Source: Sulfitobacter sp. S190 (GTDB lineage Bacteria > Pseudomonadota > Alphaproteobacteria > Rhodobacterales > Rhodobacteraceae). Taken from it: DNA of 64,000 nt. Positions 55,301-64,000 of this stretch are shown in pieces. How positions within the stretch are numbered: position 1 is the stretch's first letter; each line of letters begins with the position of its first letter. A program made the translations under genes and the position numbers. The DNA is taken from the NCBI RefSeq assembly GCF_025141935.1, contig NZ_CP081120.1:1-64000 (forward strand), in the 5' to 3' direction. The notes beneath the pieces were generated by a model. It saw nothing but the letters and a program-made list of their open reading frames with translations, was not told the origin of the DNA and made no database searches.

Positions 55301-56365
55301 ATGACTGATACATCCACTCTATTGCAGGAAATGAACGACCGCTCGCGCGAAGTGTTTCAGCGCGTCGTCGAAGGGTATCTTGCCAATGGCGAGCCGATGG
55401 GGTCGCGCACGTTGACGCGTGATTTCAGCGAAAAAGTGAGCGCGGCGACAATCCGCAACGTGATGCAGGATCTGGAGTATCTGGGATTGCTCGACAGCCC
55501 GCATGTCAGCGCCGGGCGTATTCCGACGCAACTGGGGCTGCGGATGTTCGTCGACGGGTTGCTGGAAGTCGGCAACCCCGATGATCAGGATCGCGAACGC
55601 ATCGACGCAACTTTCGGGCGCGATATGGACGACGTTGGCGGTGTGCTTGACCGTGTCGGGTCTGCGTTGTCAGGCGTGACACAGGGTGCATCGCTCGTGC
55701 TGGCGCCCAAACACGAAGCGCCGATCCGTCATATCGAGTTTGTGTCCCTTGCTCCCGATCGCGCGTTGGCTGTTCTTGTTTTTTCCGACGGCCATGTGGA
55801 GAACCGCCTGTTCAGCCCGTCACCCGGCCAGACGCCAAGCTCGATGCGGGAGGCCGCGAATTTCCTGAACTCTCTTGTCGAGGGCAAAACGCTGTCGGAG
55901 CTTCAGGGAACGATCCAAAAGGAGATGGCGACACGGCGTCAGGAAATAGATGCGCTTGCTGCCGAGCTTGTGGAAACCGGAACGGTGATCTGGGATGACA
56001 ATGGCGACCATCCTGAACGGCTTATCGTGCGGGGGCGGGCGAATCTGCTGAAAAACAGCGGAGAGGCCGAGGACATCGACCGCATTCGGACGCTGTTTGA
56101 CGACCTTGAACGCAAACGGGACATCGCCGATTTTCTCGAACTCGCCGAAGACGGCGACGGTGTGCGCATTTTTATCGGTTCGGAGAACAAACTTTTCTCA
56201 CTTTCGGGTTCCTCTTTGGTGGTTTCCCCATATATGAACTCGGACCGTAGGATTATTGGCGCCGTTGGGGTGATTGGTCCGACGCGGCTGAATTACGGAC
56301 GCATCGTGCCCATCGTGAACTATACGGCACAACTGGTTGGAAAGCTGATTTCCGACCGGAGTTAG
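55301..56365 (+). CDS. hrcA: Heat-inducible transcription repressor HrcA
   Basis: A 354-residue repressor. The N-terminal winged HTH has [31 protein letters not shown] (quoted in part), followed by the GAF-like dimerisation domain and the [21 protein letters not shown] tail. HrcA binds CIRCE inverted repeats and needs GroEL for activity. I see no CIRCE repeat in the 96-base rph-hrcA gap, so its targets are probably elsewhere (groESL). grpE follows by nine bases. Confidence 0.94.
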   Translation: MTDTSTLLQEMNDRSREVFQRVVEGYLANGEPMGSRTLTRDFSEKVSAATIRNVMQDLEYLGLLDSPHVSAGRIPTQLGLRMFVDGLLEVGNPDDQDRERIDATFGRDMDDVGGVLDRVGSALSGVTQGASLVLAPKHEAPIRHIEFVSLAPDRALAVLVFSDGHVENRLFSPSPGQTPSSMREAANFLNSLVEGKTLSELQGTIQKEMATRRQEIDALAAELVETGTVIWDDNGDHPERLIVRGRANLLKNSGEAEDIDRIRTLFDDLERKRDIADFLELAEDGDGVRIFIGSENKLFSLSGSSLVVSPYMNSDRRIIGAVGVIGPTRLNYGRIVPIVNYTAQLVGKLISDRS

Positions 56366-56374
56366 AGGTGGAAA

Positions 56375-56935
56375 ATGGCTGACCCGAAACACGAAGATTT
56401 TCTTGATGACCCCGAAGCGGCAGAGGCGGAAGCCTATGCCAACGAGATGGAAGAAATCGACGAGGGCGAATTGGCGCTCGAAGAACTGATGGCAGAGCGG
56501 GACAAGTACAAGGACCGCTTCATGCGCGCCTTGGCCGACGCAGAGAATGCACGCAAGCGCTCCGAGAAGGACCGTCGTGAAGCCGAGAACTACGGTGGCT
56601 CCAAACTTGCCCGCGACATGCTGTCGGTCCATGACAATATGAAACGCGCGCTGGAAGCGGCGACCGAAGAGCAGCGCACCATTTCCGGACCGCTGCTTGA
56701 GGGTATCGAACTGACCATGCGCGAATTGCGCAGCGTGTTCAAAAAGCACGGTATCGAAGTGATCGCGCCCGAAGTGGGCGATCGGTTTGATCCCAAGCTG
56801 CATCAGGCGATGTTCGAGGCACCCGTGCCGGAAACCAAAGCGGGCGACATTATTCAGGTCGCGGCCGAGGGTTTCATGCTGCACGACCGTTTGCTGCGCC
56901 CAGCTCAGGTTGGTGTTTCGTCCAATCCGGGCTGA
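56375..56935 (+). CDS. grpE: Nucleotide exchange factor GrpE
   Basis: A 186-residue GrpE. An acidic N-terminus and long coiled coil are followed by RFMRALADAENARKRSEKD, NYGGSKLARDMLSVHDNMKRAL and the beta domain with GDRFDPKLHQAMFE and GFMLHDRLLRPAQVGVS (each quoted in part). It exchanges ADP on DnaK, which is encoded elsewhere. A ribosome site GAGGTGG precedes the ATG. Confidence 0.95.
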   Translation: MADPKHEDFLDDPEAAEAEAYANEMEEIDEGELALEELMAERDKYKDRFMRALADAENARKRSEKDRREAENYGGSKLARDMLSVHDNMKRALEAATEEQRTISGPLLEGIELTMRELRSVFKKHGIEVIAPEVGDRFDPKLHQAMFEAPVPETKAGDIIQVAAEGFMLHDRLLRPAQVGVSSNPG

Positions 56936-56954
56936 TTATTGCGCTATTAGATTT

Positions 56955-56987
56955 GAAAGGGGCGGTCAGGTTTTGGCCGCCTCTTTC
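56955..56987. terminator. Bidirectional terminator between grpE and mutS
   Basis: An 11-bp stem GAAAGGGGCGG / CCGCCTCTTTC (one G-U pair) with an 11-base loop lies between the convergent genes and overlaps the mutS stop. The stem itself supplies U-rich ends on both strands. Confidence 0.6.
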
Positions 56988-59608
56988 AGTTTGTAGATCA
57001 GGTCGAGCGCATCGCGCGGGCTCAGCTCATCTGGCAAAATCGCCTCGATCATCGTTTCGACCTGCGACGTCTTTGGCGCAGGTGTGGGCGGCGTAGGCGT
57101 GGCTGCGAACAGCGGCAAATCGTCGATCAGTGTCTTTTGGGTGGCCCCGCCTTCGCGCTCGCCTTGCTCCAGCGCGTCAAGAACAACGCGGGCACGTGCG
57201 ATCACCGCATCCGGCAGCCCCGCAAGCTGTGCCACCTGAACGCCATAAGACCGGTCTGCCGCGCCTTTCTTCACCTCGTGAAGAAAGATGACTTCGCCTT
57301 CCCATTCCTTGACAGACACGGTGGCGTTGTCGACCCCGTCGAGCTTTCCGGCAAGGGCGGTCATTTCATGGTAATGGGTGGCAAAAAGGGCGCGGGCACG
57401 ATTCACGTCATGCAGGTGTTCCAGTGTGGCCCAGGCAATGGAAAGCCCGTCATAGGTTGCCGTCCCGCGACCGATTTCATCGAGGATAACGAGCGCGCGG
57501 TCGTCGGCCTGATTGAGGATCGCGGCGGTTTCAACCATTTCCACCATGAAGGTCGAACGCCCCCGCGCCAGATCATCGGACGCACCGACGCGGCTGAACA
57601 GCTGGCTGACCACACCGATGTGCGCGCGCGTCGCCGGAACATAGCTGCCCATTTGGGCGATCAGCGCGATCAGGGCGTTTTGCCTTAGAAACGTCGATTT
57701 ACCGGCCATGTTCGGACCGGTCAGCAGCCAGATCGCAGCGGATGTTTCGGCGCTCAGATCGCAGTCGTTCGCGACAAAAGGTGTGCCCGATTGTTTGGAC
57801 AGCGCATGTTCGACGACAGGATGGCGCCCGCCTGTAATGTCAAAGGCCCTGCTTTCATCGACGACGGGGCGCACCCAGTTTTCTGACTGTGCCAGTGCGG
57901 CAAGCGACGTTGCCAAATCGATCTCGGCCAGTGCGGCGGACGCATTTGCCACCTCCGCCGCCTTTTCAAGGATAGAGCCTCTGAGCGTTTCATAGAGCCG
58001 CTTTTCCAGTTCTACCGCGCGATTACCGGCGTTGAGGATCTTTGTCTCCAGCTCGCTCAATTCGACGGTGGTGAACCGGACCTGATTTGCGGTTGTCTGG
58101 CGATGGATGAATTTTTCCGACAGCGGAGCGGAAAGCATTTTTTCGGCATGGGTAGCGGTGGTTTCGATGAAGTAACCCAGCACGTTGTTATGCTTGATTT
58201 TGAGAGACGAAATACCGGTTTCAGTGACGAATTCGGCCTGCATGCCTGCAACCACGCCGCGGCCCTCGTCACGCAGGGTGCGGGCTTCATCAAGTTCCGC
58301 GTGGTATCCGGCTGCGATAAATCCACCATCGCGGACCAGCAGCGGCGGCTCGGCAATCAACGCGTCATCAAGCAGGTCAATCAGCGTGTCGTGACCGACC
58401 AGATCGTCGGCAGATTGCGTGATCAGATCAGGCAGGGAGTCGTCCTGCAACATGCGTGCGATATGCTCTGCTTCGGTCAGGCCATTGCGAATTGCAGTCA
58501 GATCGCGCGGGCCACCCCGGTCCATGGACAGGCGCGACAGGGCGCGCTCAAGATCGGGAACATTGCGCAAGCGTGTCCGGATATCTTCGCTCAGGCGGGT
58601 GTTGTCCATGGCAAAGCTGACGGCATCCTGCCGCGCATGAATTGTCTCTAATACGCGCGAAGGGCTCGAAAGGCGCCGTTCGAGCAAGCGCGCACCACTG
58701 GCAGTCACCGTGCGGTCCATAACCGACAGAAGCGAGCCGGAGCGGCCGCCGGTCAACGCATGTGTCAGTTCAAGATTGCGGCGGGTCGCGGCGTCAATCT
58801 GCACAGTGCGCGCTTCTGCCTCTTTCACCGGTTTTCTCAAGAGCGGCAAGTTACCCTTTTGCGTGATTTCCAGATAGTCGATCAGCGCACCCATCGCAGA
58901 CACTTCAGCCCGTTCAAAGTTGCCAAAAGACTCCAGCGACGACACGGCAAACAACGTGCAAATGCGGTTTTCGGCCCCCGTACTGTCAAAGCTCGCACGT
59001 GACAGGGTGGTAAGCGACAGGTCGAAGTCATCCTCGAGATGCCGGTAGTCGCTCTCCCGTCCATCCGCGATCAGCAGCTCCGATGGCGCGAGGCGGGCAA
59101 GTTCGGGGCCAAGCCGTACTTTGGGCAGGGTCATGGCATGGAATGCGCCCGTCGATATGTCGACCCACGCCAACGCAGCGTCGTCACGAACCTCGGCGAA
59201 GGCCGCCAGAAAGTTATGCCGCCGCGCTTCAAGCAGTGAATCCTCGGTGAGCGTACCCGGTGTCACGAGCCGCACAACATCGCGCTTAACAACCGACTTA
59301 GAGCCTCGTTTTTTCGCCTCTGCCGGGCTTTCGAGCTGTTCACCCACCGCCACGCGAAACCCTTTACGGATTAAGGTCAGCAGATAACCTTCGGCGGCAT
59401 GGACAGGGACTCCGCACATGGGAATATCCTTGTCCTCATGTTTGCCGCGTTTGGTCAGCGCGATGTCCAATGCCTCAGACGCCGCGACGGCATCGTCAAA
59501 AAACATCTCGTAGAAATCACCCATGCGATAGAACAGGAGCGCGTCCGGATAGCCGGATTTGATCTCCAGATATTGGGCCATCATCGGTGTGGTTGTGCCG
59601 GTGCTCAT
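56966..59608 (-). CDS. mutS: DNA mismatch repair protein MutS
   Basis: An 880-residue MutS with the mismatch-reading Phe-X-Glu in FYEMFFDDA near the N-terminus, connector, lever and clamp domains. The ATPase domain has TGPNMAGKSTFLRQ around residues 630-640, LVILDEIGRGTATYDG and FATHYHEM. The C-terminal SPRDALDLIYKLKE tail is typical. It detects mismatches and recruits MutL. It is a single-gene leftward unit between grpE and the GT61 gene. Confidence 0.97.
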   Translation of the reverse strand: MSTGTTTPMMAQYLEIKSGYPDALLFYRMGDFYEMFFDDAVAASEALDIALTKRGKHEDKDIPMCGVPVHAAEGYLLTLIRKGFRVAVGEQLESPAEAKKRGSKSVVKRDVVRLVTPGTLTEDSLLEARRHNFLAAFAEVRDDAALAWVDISTGAFHAMTLPKVRLGPELARLAPSELLIADGRESDYRHLEDDFDLSLTTLSRASFDSTGAENRICTLFAVSSLESFGNFERAEVSAMGALIDYLEITQKGNLPLLRKPVKEAEARTVQIDAATRRNLELTHALTGGRSGSLLSVMDRTVTASGARLLERRLSSPSRVLETIHARQDAVSFAMDNTRLSEDIRTRLRNVPDLERALSRLSMDRGGPRDLTAIRNGLTEAEHIARMLQDDSLPDLITQSADDLVGHDTLIDLLDDALIAEPPLLVRDGGFIAAGYHAELDEARTLRDEGRGVVAGMQAEFVTETGISSLKIKHNNVLGYFIETTATHAEKMLSAPLSEKFIHRQTTANQVRFTTVELSELETKILNAGNRAVELEKRLYETLRGSILEKAAEVANASAALAEIDLATSLAALAQSENWVRPVVDESRAFDITGGRHPVVEHALSKQSGTPFVANDCDLSAETSAAIWLLTGPNMAGKSTFLRQNALIALIAQMGSYVPATRAHIGVVSQLFSRVGASDDLARGRSTFMVEMVETAAILNQADDRALVILDEIGRGTATYDGLSIAWATLEHLHDVNRARALFATHYHEMTALAGKLDGVDNATVSVKEWEGEVIFLHEVKKGAADRSYGVQVAQLAGLPDAVIARARVVLDALEQGEREGGATQKTLIDDLPLFAATPTPPTPAPKTSQVETMIEAILPDELSPRDALDLIYKLKEAAKT

Positions 59609-59738
59609 CTGCGTCCCCCTTGGCGTGCCGCTTGTCTACAAAACACCGCCGCGCAGGGGAAGGGCAGGGGCCAAACAATAGACGTGCGGCCGCATTGTGC
59701 TAAACCTGAGTTTGCGCGAACCGGAGAGCCCCACCGCA

Positions 59739-61466
59739 GTGACCAACAAGACCGATCTGACCCTGCCTCCCGAAGATCTGTTTTTCGACCCGTGGTCGGA
59801 TGCCGGCATGTCGCTGCTGCGCGCTCCGGAGTATCTATGGCGCCCCATTACCGGCGGTATCATTGAAGGGTTCGCGGTCAGCGAGCACGACACGGTCAAC
59901 GCCAAAATCCGGTCGCATGTGGCCGCGGCGGGCCGCAATCGAACATTCACGACGCCCGTTGAATATGCATCGGTGCCTGTGGTTCTGGATCAGGCGGATT
60001 ATCGCAAGTCCTACGTCATGGCCGGTGGGAAGTACCTGCTGCAGGGTGCAACGGCTACACGGGTAATCAACAGTTTCCGGTGGGATAGCCTGCGCGGGAG
60101 CGACGATGCCATTGCCCGACTGGAGGTGTTTTTTGCACAGCGCCGGAATACCCGATTGCCGACGGATCTTCCCAAATCGCTTGCATTAGAGCCTGAATTG
60201 AACGTTGCGTTCGAATGTCGCAACACCTTCAACTACTTTCACTTCATCACCGAAGCTTTGGCGCGGCTTTGTTTGCTGGATGACATTGCGTTCACCGGTG
60301 ACATCTATTTCCATTACCCGCACCCCGATGACAAACACCGTGCTTTCTGTGCTGCTTTTGTCGATGCGTTGTTTCCCGAATACGCCGGCCGGGTGTTCTT
60401 TGAACGAGTGCCAAAGACCTATGCAAAGGTTCTCAGCGGGTTTGATCTTGTCGGCAGTCACCTTTTTGCACCGCCCGAAGAGACCGCTCCGCTCGCAGCA
60501 CTTCTACCACGTGCCCGCGCCGAGATGACGGATGTATTCTCGCTCGCCTTTCACCAGATTTTGGAGCGAAATGCTGTTAATTCGTCTCTGATTGCCTTGC
60601 GCAAACGGGCGTTGGCCGCGATCGAGGGGCAAGATTTCAGTCACTTGCCAACGCGCTTTTTTGTCGGTCGTGACGATCGCCAGAGCCGTGCGCGCCATAT
60701 GGCCGGTGAGGACCTGCTCATCGAGCACTTGCAGCTTTTCGGCTTTGACTACGTCGTCTTCGAGAACCTTTCGCCCCTGGAGCAGATCGCGCTGATGGCG
60801 CAGGCGGAAATGATGGTGTCGTACCACGGGGCCGCGTTCACAAATATGCTCTTCGCGAATCCGCAGGCCACTGTCATCGAATTGGGCACGCTTCAGACAG
60901 CGCAATGGCGGTGGGCGGATTTTTGGCCACTGGCAAACGCGGCGCGCTGCCGGTACGTGACATTCTTCGCAGATTTTCAGCAAGACGATCCTTTGAAAGA
61001 ACCGGCGTTCGGTCAGGACGGGATCGTGCCCACCTCCCTTTCGGAAAGCGGGACTGCACAGGTGATGGCGTTTATCGTCAGCCTCTTCGGGTTTCCCCCT
61101 GACATGCCCAGCGCAGGGAGCGTTCTCAAGCTGGGGCAGCGGTTGTTCAAGGTGGGCGCACCCGACCGGGCGCTTGCGCTTCTGGAGGTCCATGACGCAA
61201 TGCTGGAGGGCCACGCCGGATTGTGTTTGCTGAAAGCCGATTGCCACAAGGCGCTGGATGAACCGAAATCGGAGCTTGTCGCGCTCGATCTCGCGTTCAA
61301 AGCAAAGCCGGACCGTTGGCAGACACTGATCCGGCTGATCTGGTGTGCCAACAGATGCGAACGCACACAGGTTATCCGGTGGGCCCTGACCCGTCTGGAG
61401 CGCGATTTCCCCGAACGGCACGCAGCGTTTACGGCGAAACACGCATGGCTGCGGTACGTCGTATGA
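59739..61466 (+). CDS. Glycosyltransferase family 61 protein with C-terminal repeat region
   Basis: The protein is about 575 residues. A central DUF563/GT61 domain has FECRNTFNYFHFITEALARL and YHGAAFTNMLFANPQATVIELG. An EXD/HGA-type arrangement is typical of this family. The last 120 residues look like a TPR-type helical region (LKLGQRLFKVGAPDRALALLE, quoted in part). The acceptor is unknown. A cell-surface polysaccharide is a guess. The GTG at 59739 has GGAGAG 10 bases upstream. An upstream GTG at 59697 lacks one. No other polysaccharide genes lie nearby. Confidence 0.8.
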   Translation: MTNKTDLTLPPEDLFFDPWSDAGMSLLRAPEYLWRPITGGIIEGFAVSEHDTVNAKIRSHVAAAGRNRTFTTPVEYASVPVVLDQADYRKSYVMAGGKYLLQGATATRVINSFRWDSLRGSDDAIARLEVFFAQRRNTRLPTDLPKSLALEPELNVAFECRNTFNYFHFITEALARLCLLDDIAFTGDIYFHYPHPDDKHRAFCAAFVDALFPEYAGRVFFERVPKTYAKVLSGFDLVGSHLFAPPEETAPLAALLPRARAEMTDVFSLAFHQILERNAVNSSLIALRKRALAAIEGQDFSHLPTRFFVGRDDRQSRARHMAGEDLLIEHLQLFGFDYVVFENLSPLEQIALMAQAEMMVSYHGAAFTNMLFANPQATVIELGTLQTAQWRWADFWPLANAARCRYVTFFADFQQDDPLKEPAFGQDGIVPTSLSESGTAQVMAFIVSLFGFPPDMPSAGSVLKLGQRLFKVGAPDRALALLEVHDAMLEGHAGLCLLKADCHKALDEPKSELVALDLAFKAKPDRWQTLIRLIWCANRCERTQVIRWALTRLERDFPERHAAFTAKHAWLRYVV

Positions 61467-61524
61467 TTGTCTGATGGGCTGCGGGCGGCTATGACTTGGG
61501 CAAACAACAGAGAGTGCCACCCAA

Positions 61525-63783
61525 GTGACAAAGAACAAAGTGACCTCGGAGGAGGCGCTCGCCTTCCATCTGGAACCGACACCCGGCAAGTTCGAGATCA
61601 GCGCCACAGTGCCGATGACAACGCAGCGCGACCTGTCGCTGGCCTATTCTCCGGGGGTTGCTGTCCCGTGTGAGGCAATCGCGGCGACTCCTGAAACCGC
61701 ATATGACTACACCAACAAAGGAAACCTTGTTGCTGTCATTTCCAACGGAACGGCCGTTCTGGGCTTGGGCAATCTGGGTGCACTGGCATCGAAACCGGTG
61801 ATGGAGGGCAAGGCCGTCCTGTTCAAACGTTTTGCCGACGTCAATTCCATCGATATCGAGCTGGATACCGAAGACCCCGACGAGTTCTGCCGGGCCGTGC
61901 GTCTGATGGGCCCGACCTTCGGCGGTATTAACCTTGAAGATATCAAAGCACCCGAATGTTTCATCATCGAGCAGCGGCTCAAGGAAGAGATGGACATCCC
62001 TGTCTTTCACGACGACCAGCACGGGACAGCGGTGATTTGTGCAGCGGGGCTTTTGAATGCGCTGCAGTTGTCGGGCAAGAAAATCGAAGATGTGCGCATC
62101 GTGTTGAACGGCGCAGGGGCAGCGGGCATTGCCTGTCTAGAACTGCTCAAGGCGATGGGTGCGCGCCATGACAACTGTATCATGTGCGACACCAAGGGCG
62201 TGATTTATCAGGGCCGGACCGAAGGCATGAACCAGTGGAAATCGGCCCACGCGGCAAATACCGATACCCGGACACTTGCCGATGCCATGCGCGGTGCGGA
62301 TGTCTTTCTGGGTGTTTCCGTCAAGGGCGCGGTGACGCCCGATATGGTCGCCAGCATGGCCGAAGATCCGGTCATCTTTGCAATGGCGAACCCTGATCCC
62401 GAAATCACGCCGGAGGAAGCGCACGCTGTGCGGGCGGACGCGATCGTGGCAACAGGGCGCAGCGATTACCCCAATCAGGTCAATAACGTACTTGGCTTTC
62501 CCTACCTGTTCCGCGGCGCGTTGGATATCAACGCCCGCGCGATCAATGACGAGATGAAGATCGCCTGCGCACATGCTCTTGCCAATCTCGCACGCGAAGA
62601 TGTGCCAGACGAGGTGGCGCTTGCTTACGGAAAGAACCTCAGCTTTGGACGGGATTATATCATACCCACGCCTTTTGACCCGCGGCTTATCCATCGCATT
62701 CCTCCCGCCGTGGCCAAGGCGGGGATGGACACAGGCGCTGCACGGCGCCCGATTATCGACATGGAGGCATACGAGCTGAGCCTGAAATCACGGATGGATC
62801 CGACAGCGAACATCCTGCGGGGCATCAATGCCCGTGCGCGTGCGGCGCAGGCGCGGATGATCTTTGCCGAAGGTGACGATCCGAAAGTGCTGCGCGCAGC
62901 GGTGATGTATCAACGCTCCGGTCTCGGCAAAGCGCTTGTCGTGGGGCGCCGTGAGGATGTGCGCGAAAAGCTGCAAGCCTCTGGCCTCGAGGATGCGGTG
63001 CGCGAAATCGAAGTGGTGAATGCCGCGAACACGCCGCATCTGGAGATGTACAAGGAATATCTCTACCGGCGTCTGCAGCGGCGCGGGTTTGATACCAAGG
63101 ATGTGCACAGGCTTGCCGCGCGGGACCGCCATGTTTTCGGCTCGTTGATGTTGGCGCATGGGCATGGCGACGGTCTGGTGACGGGGGCGACCCGCAAATC
63201 GGCGCATGTGCTTGACCGGCTGAACCATGTGTTTGACGCCAACGCCGAAGGGGGCGCTACGGGCATCACGGCTGTTTTGCACAAGGGGCGTATCGTTTTG
63301 ATCGGTGATACGCTTGTCCACGAGTGGCCCGACGACAATGATCTGGCCAACATCGCGGAAAGCGGGGCGCGTGTTGCGCGCGCGCTGGGCCTGGAGCCTC
63401 GGGTGGCTTTTGTCAGCTTTTCGACCTTCGGGTATCCTGTGTCGGAGCGGGCGGAGAAAATGCATCTCGCACCGGAGGTGTTGGACAGCCGCGGTGCAGA
63501 TTTCGAATACGAGGGCGAGATGACCGTCGACGTGGCGCTGAATGCCGCCAGTCAGGCCAATTATCCGTTCTCGCGCCTTACAGGGCCCGCGAATATTCTG
63601 GTTGTACCGGCCCGCCATTCGGCCAGCATTTCTGTCAAATTGATGCAGGAAATGGCAGGGGCCACGATCATCGGGCCGATCCTGACGGGCGTGGACAAGT
63701 CTATCCAGATTGCGTCCTCGACTTCTACGGCAAATGATATTCTGAACATGGCCATCCTCGCGGCGTGCAAGGTGGGCGGATGA
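61525..63783 (+). CDS. maeB: NADP-dependent malic enzyme (MaeB type) with phosphotransacetylase-like domain
   Basis: The protein is 752 residues. The malic-enzyme half (about 1-430) has LAYSPGVAVPCEAI, TNKGNLVAVISNGTAVLGLG, FHDDQHGTA and the NADP loop LNGAGAAGIACLELL. The C-terminal half (about 430-752) is a phosphate acetyltransferase-like domain, as in proteobacterial MaeB, usually regulatory. It decarboxylates malate to pyruvate, giving NADPH. The start is GTG at 61525. Its stop overlaps the next gene (ATGA). Confidence 0.95.
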   Translation: MTKNKVTSEEALAFHLEPTPGKFEISATVPMTTQRDLSLAYSPGVAVPCEAIAATPETAYDYTNKGNLVAVISNGTAVLGLGNLGALASKPVMEGKAVLFKRFADVNSIDIELDTEDPDEFCRAVRLMGPTFGGINLEDIKAPECFIIEQRLKEEMDIPVFHDDQHGTAVICAAGLLNALQLSGKKIEDVRIVLNGAGAAGIACLELLKAMGARHDNCIMCDTKGVIYQGRTEGMNQWKSAHAANTDTRTLADAMRGADVFLGVSVKGAVTPDMVASMAEDPVIFAMANPDPEITPEEAHAVRADAIVATGRSDYPNQVNNVLGFPYLFRGALDINARAINDEMKIACAHALANLAREDVPDEVALAYGKNLSFGRDYIIPTPFDPRLIHRIPPAVAKAGMDTGAARRPIIDMEAYELSLKSRMDPTANILRGINARARAAQARMIFAEGDDPKVLRAAVMYQRSGLGKALVVGRREDVREKLQASGLEDAVREIEVVNAANTPHLEMYKEYLYRRLQRRGFDTKDVHRLAARDRHVFGSLMLAHGHGDGLVTGATRKSAHVLDRLNHVFDANAEGGATGITAVLHKGRIVLIGDTLVHEWPDDNDLANIAESGARVARALGLEPRVAFVSFSTFGYPVSERAEKMHLAPEVLDSRGADFEYEGEMTVDVALNAASQANYPFSRLTGPANILVVPARHSASISVKLMQEMAGATIIGPILTGVDKSIQIASSTSTANDILNMAILAACKVGG

Positions 63784-64000
63784 TCTGGAATCTCGGCTCG
63801 ATCAACATCGATAATTTCTACGAGGTGCCGCATCTACCGGCCCCCGGAGAGACATTGGCCGCACATAGTTTTCGGCAGGGGCTGGGCGGCAAGGGTGCAA
63901 ATATGTCTGTGGCTGTGGCGCGTGCCGCCGCACCGATTTCACATATCGGTGCGGTTGGCCCCGACGGGCGCTGGACCGTCGAGCGGTTGATGGAATACGG
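63780..64000 (+). CDS. PfkB-family carbohydrate kinase, start only (runs off the window)
   Basis: The first 73 codons of a ribokinase-like protein are present. It starts MIWNLGSINIDNFYEVPHLP, with PGETL and GLGGKGANMSVAVARA, the PfkB sugar-binding signature, then IGAVGPDGRW. This favours a ribokinase-type sugar kinase, but the substrate is undetermined and the C-terminal catalytic GxGD motif is outside the window. The ATG overlaps the maeB stop by four bases. Confidence 0.85.
   Translation, partial: MIWNLGSINIDNFYEVPHLPAPGETLAAHSFRQGLGGKGANMSVAVARAAAPISHIGAVGPDGRWTVERLMEY

Overview
This 64 kb window is chromosomal core sequence from an alphaproteobacterium. It fits Rhodobacterales, most likely the Roseobacter group of Rhodobacteraceae. 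Supporting features are the divergent regB / senC-regA redox-signalling locus, addB-addA instead of recBCD, the hemD / mitofilin-like / HemY cluster next to tsaD, the order maf-aroE-coaE-dnaQ ... secB-fxsA-tim44-mltA-smr, and the order hemJ-rho-mnmE-mnmG-rsmG-parA-parB. Most of the window looks GC-rich (roughly 60-65 percent by eye). About 47-52 kb is visibly more AT-rich. I found no insertion sequences, prophage genes, CRISPR arrays, rRNA or tRNA genes.

Layout. 0-6.3 kb: dnaA, dnaN, recF, gyrB. 6.3-9 kb: a copA-cueR copper-efflux operon with a MerR-type promoter. 9-12.8 kb: the leftward hemD / mitofilin-like / HemY operon. 12.8-16.6 kb: tsaD-gpsA, a YciI protein, an EVE-domain protein, DUF1761 and DUF2853 proteins, and a candidate small RNA. 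16.7-20.4 kb: extensin-like protein, ahcY, a small exported protein, an HD hydrolase and a GNAT acetyltransferase. 20.4-24.8 kb: regA, senC, regB and a membrane PAS protein preceded by a CtrA-type box. 24.8-33.7 kb: tsaE, amgK-like, murU-like, addB, addA and trxA. 34.7-38.8 kb: hslV, aldo/keto reductase, hslU and an MFS transporter. 38.8-45 kb: smr, mltA, tim44-like, fxsA, secB, dnaQ, coaE, aroE, maf. 45.0-45.4 kb: a gene-free AT-rich region with many DnaA boxes, which I call the chromosomal origin. 45.4-52.7 kb: hemJ, rho, mnmE, mnmG, rsmG, parA, parB, with two exact parS palindromes inside mnmG and rsmG. 52.7-64 kb: hemW, rdgB, rph, hrcA, grpE, mutS, a GT61 glycosyltransferase, maeB and the start of a PfkB-family kinase.

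How it works together. The window holds most of the initiation and segregation machinery: the DnaA initiator, clamp (DnaN), gyrase (GyrB), a probable oriC, and ParA/ParB with nearby parS. dnaA lies about 45 kb from the probable origin, so coordinate 1 is a numbering convention rather than the origin. Repair (AddAB, RecF, MutS), peptidoglycan recycling (AmgK/MurU, MltA), protein quality control (HslUV, HrcA/GrpE, SecB, Trx) and haem metabolism (HemD, HemJ, HemW) make up most of the rest.

No clearly new multi-gene system is visible. The most interesting signals are non-coding: the origin with an 11-bp tandem repeat, the parS sites embedded in genes, the CtrA box in front of a kinase-less PAS protein that may be DivL, and a candidate terminator-bounded small RNA at about 16.0-16.16 kb.
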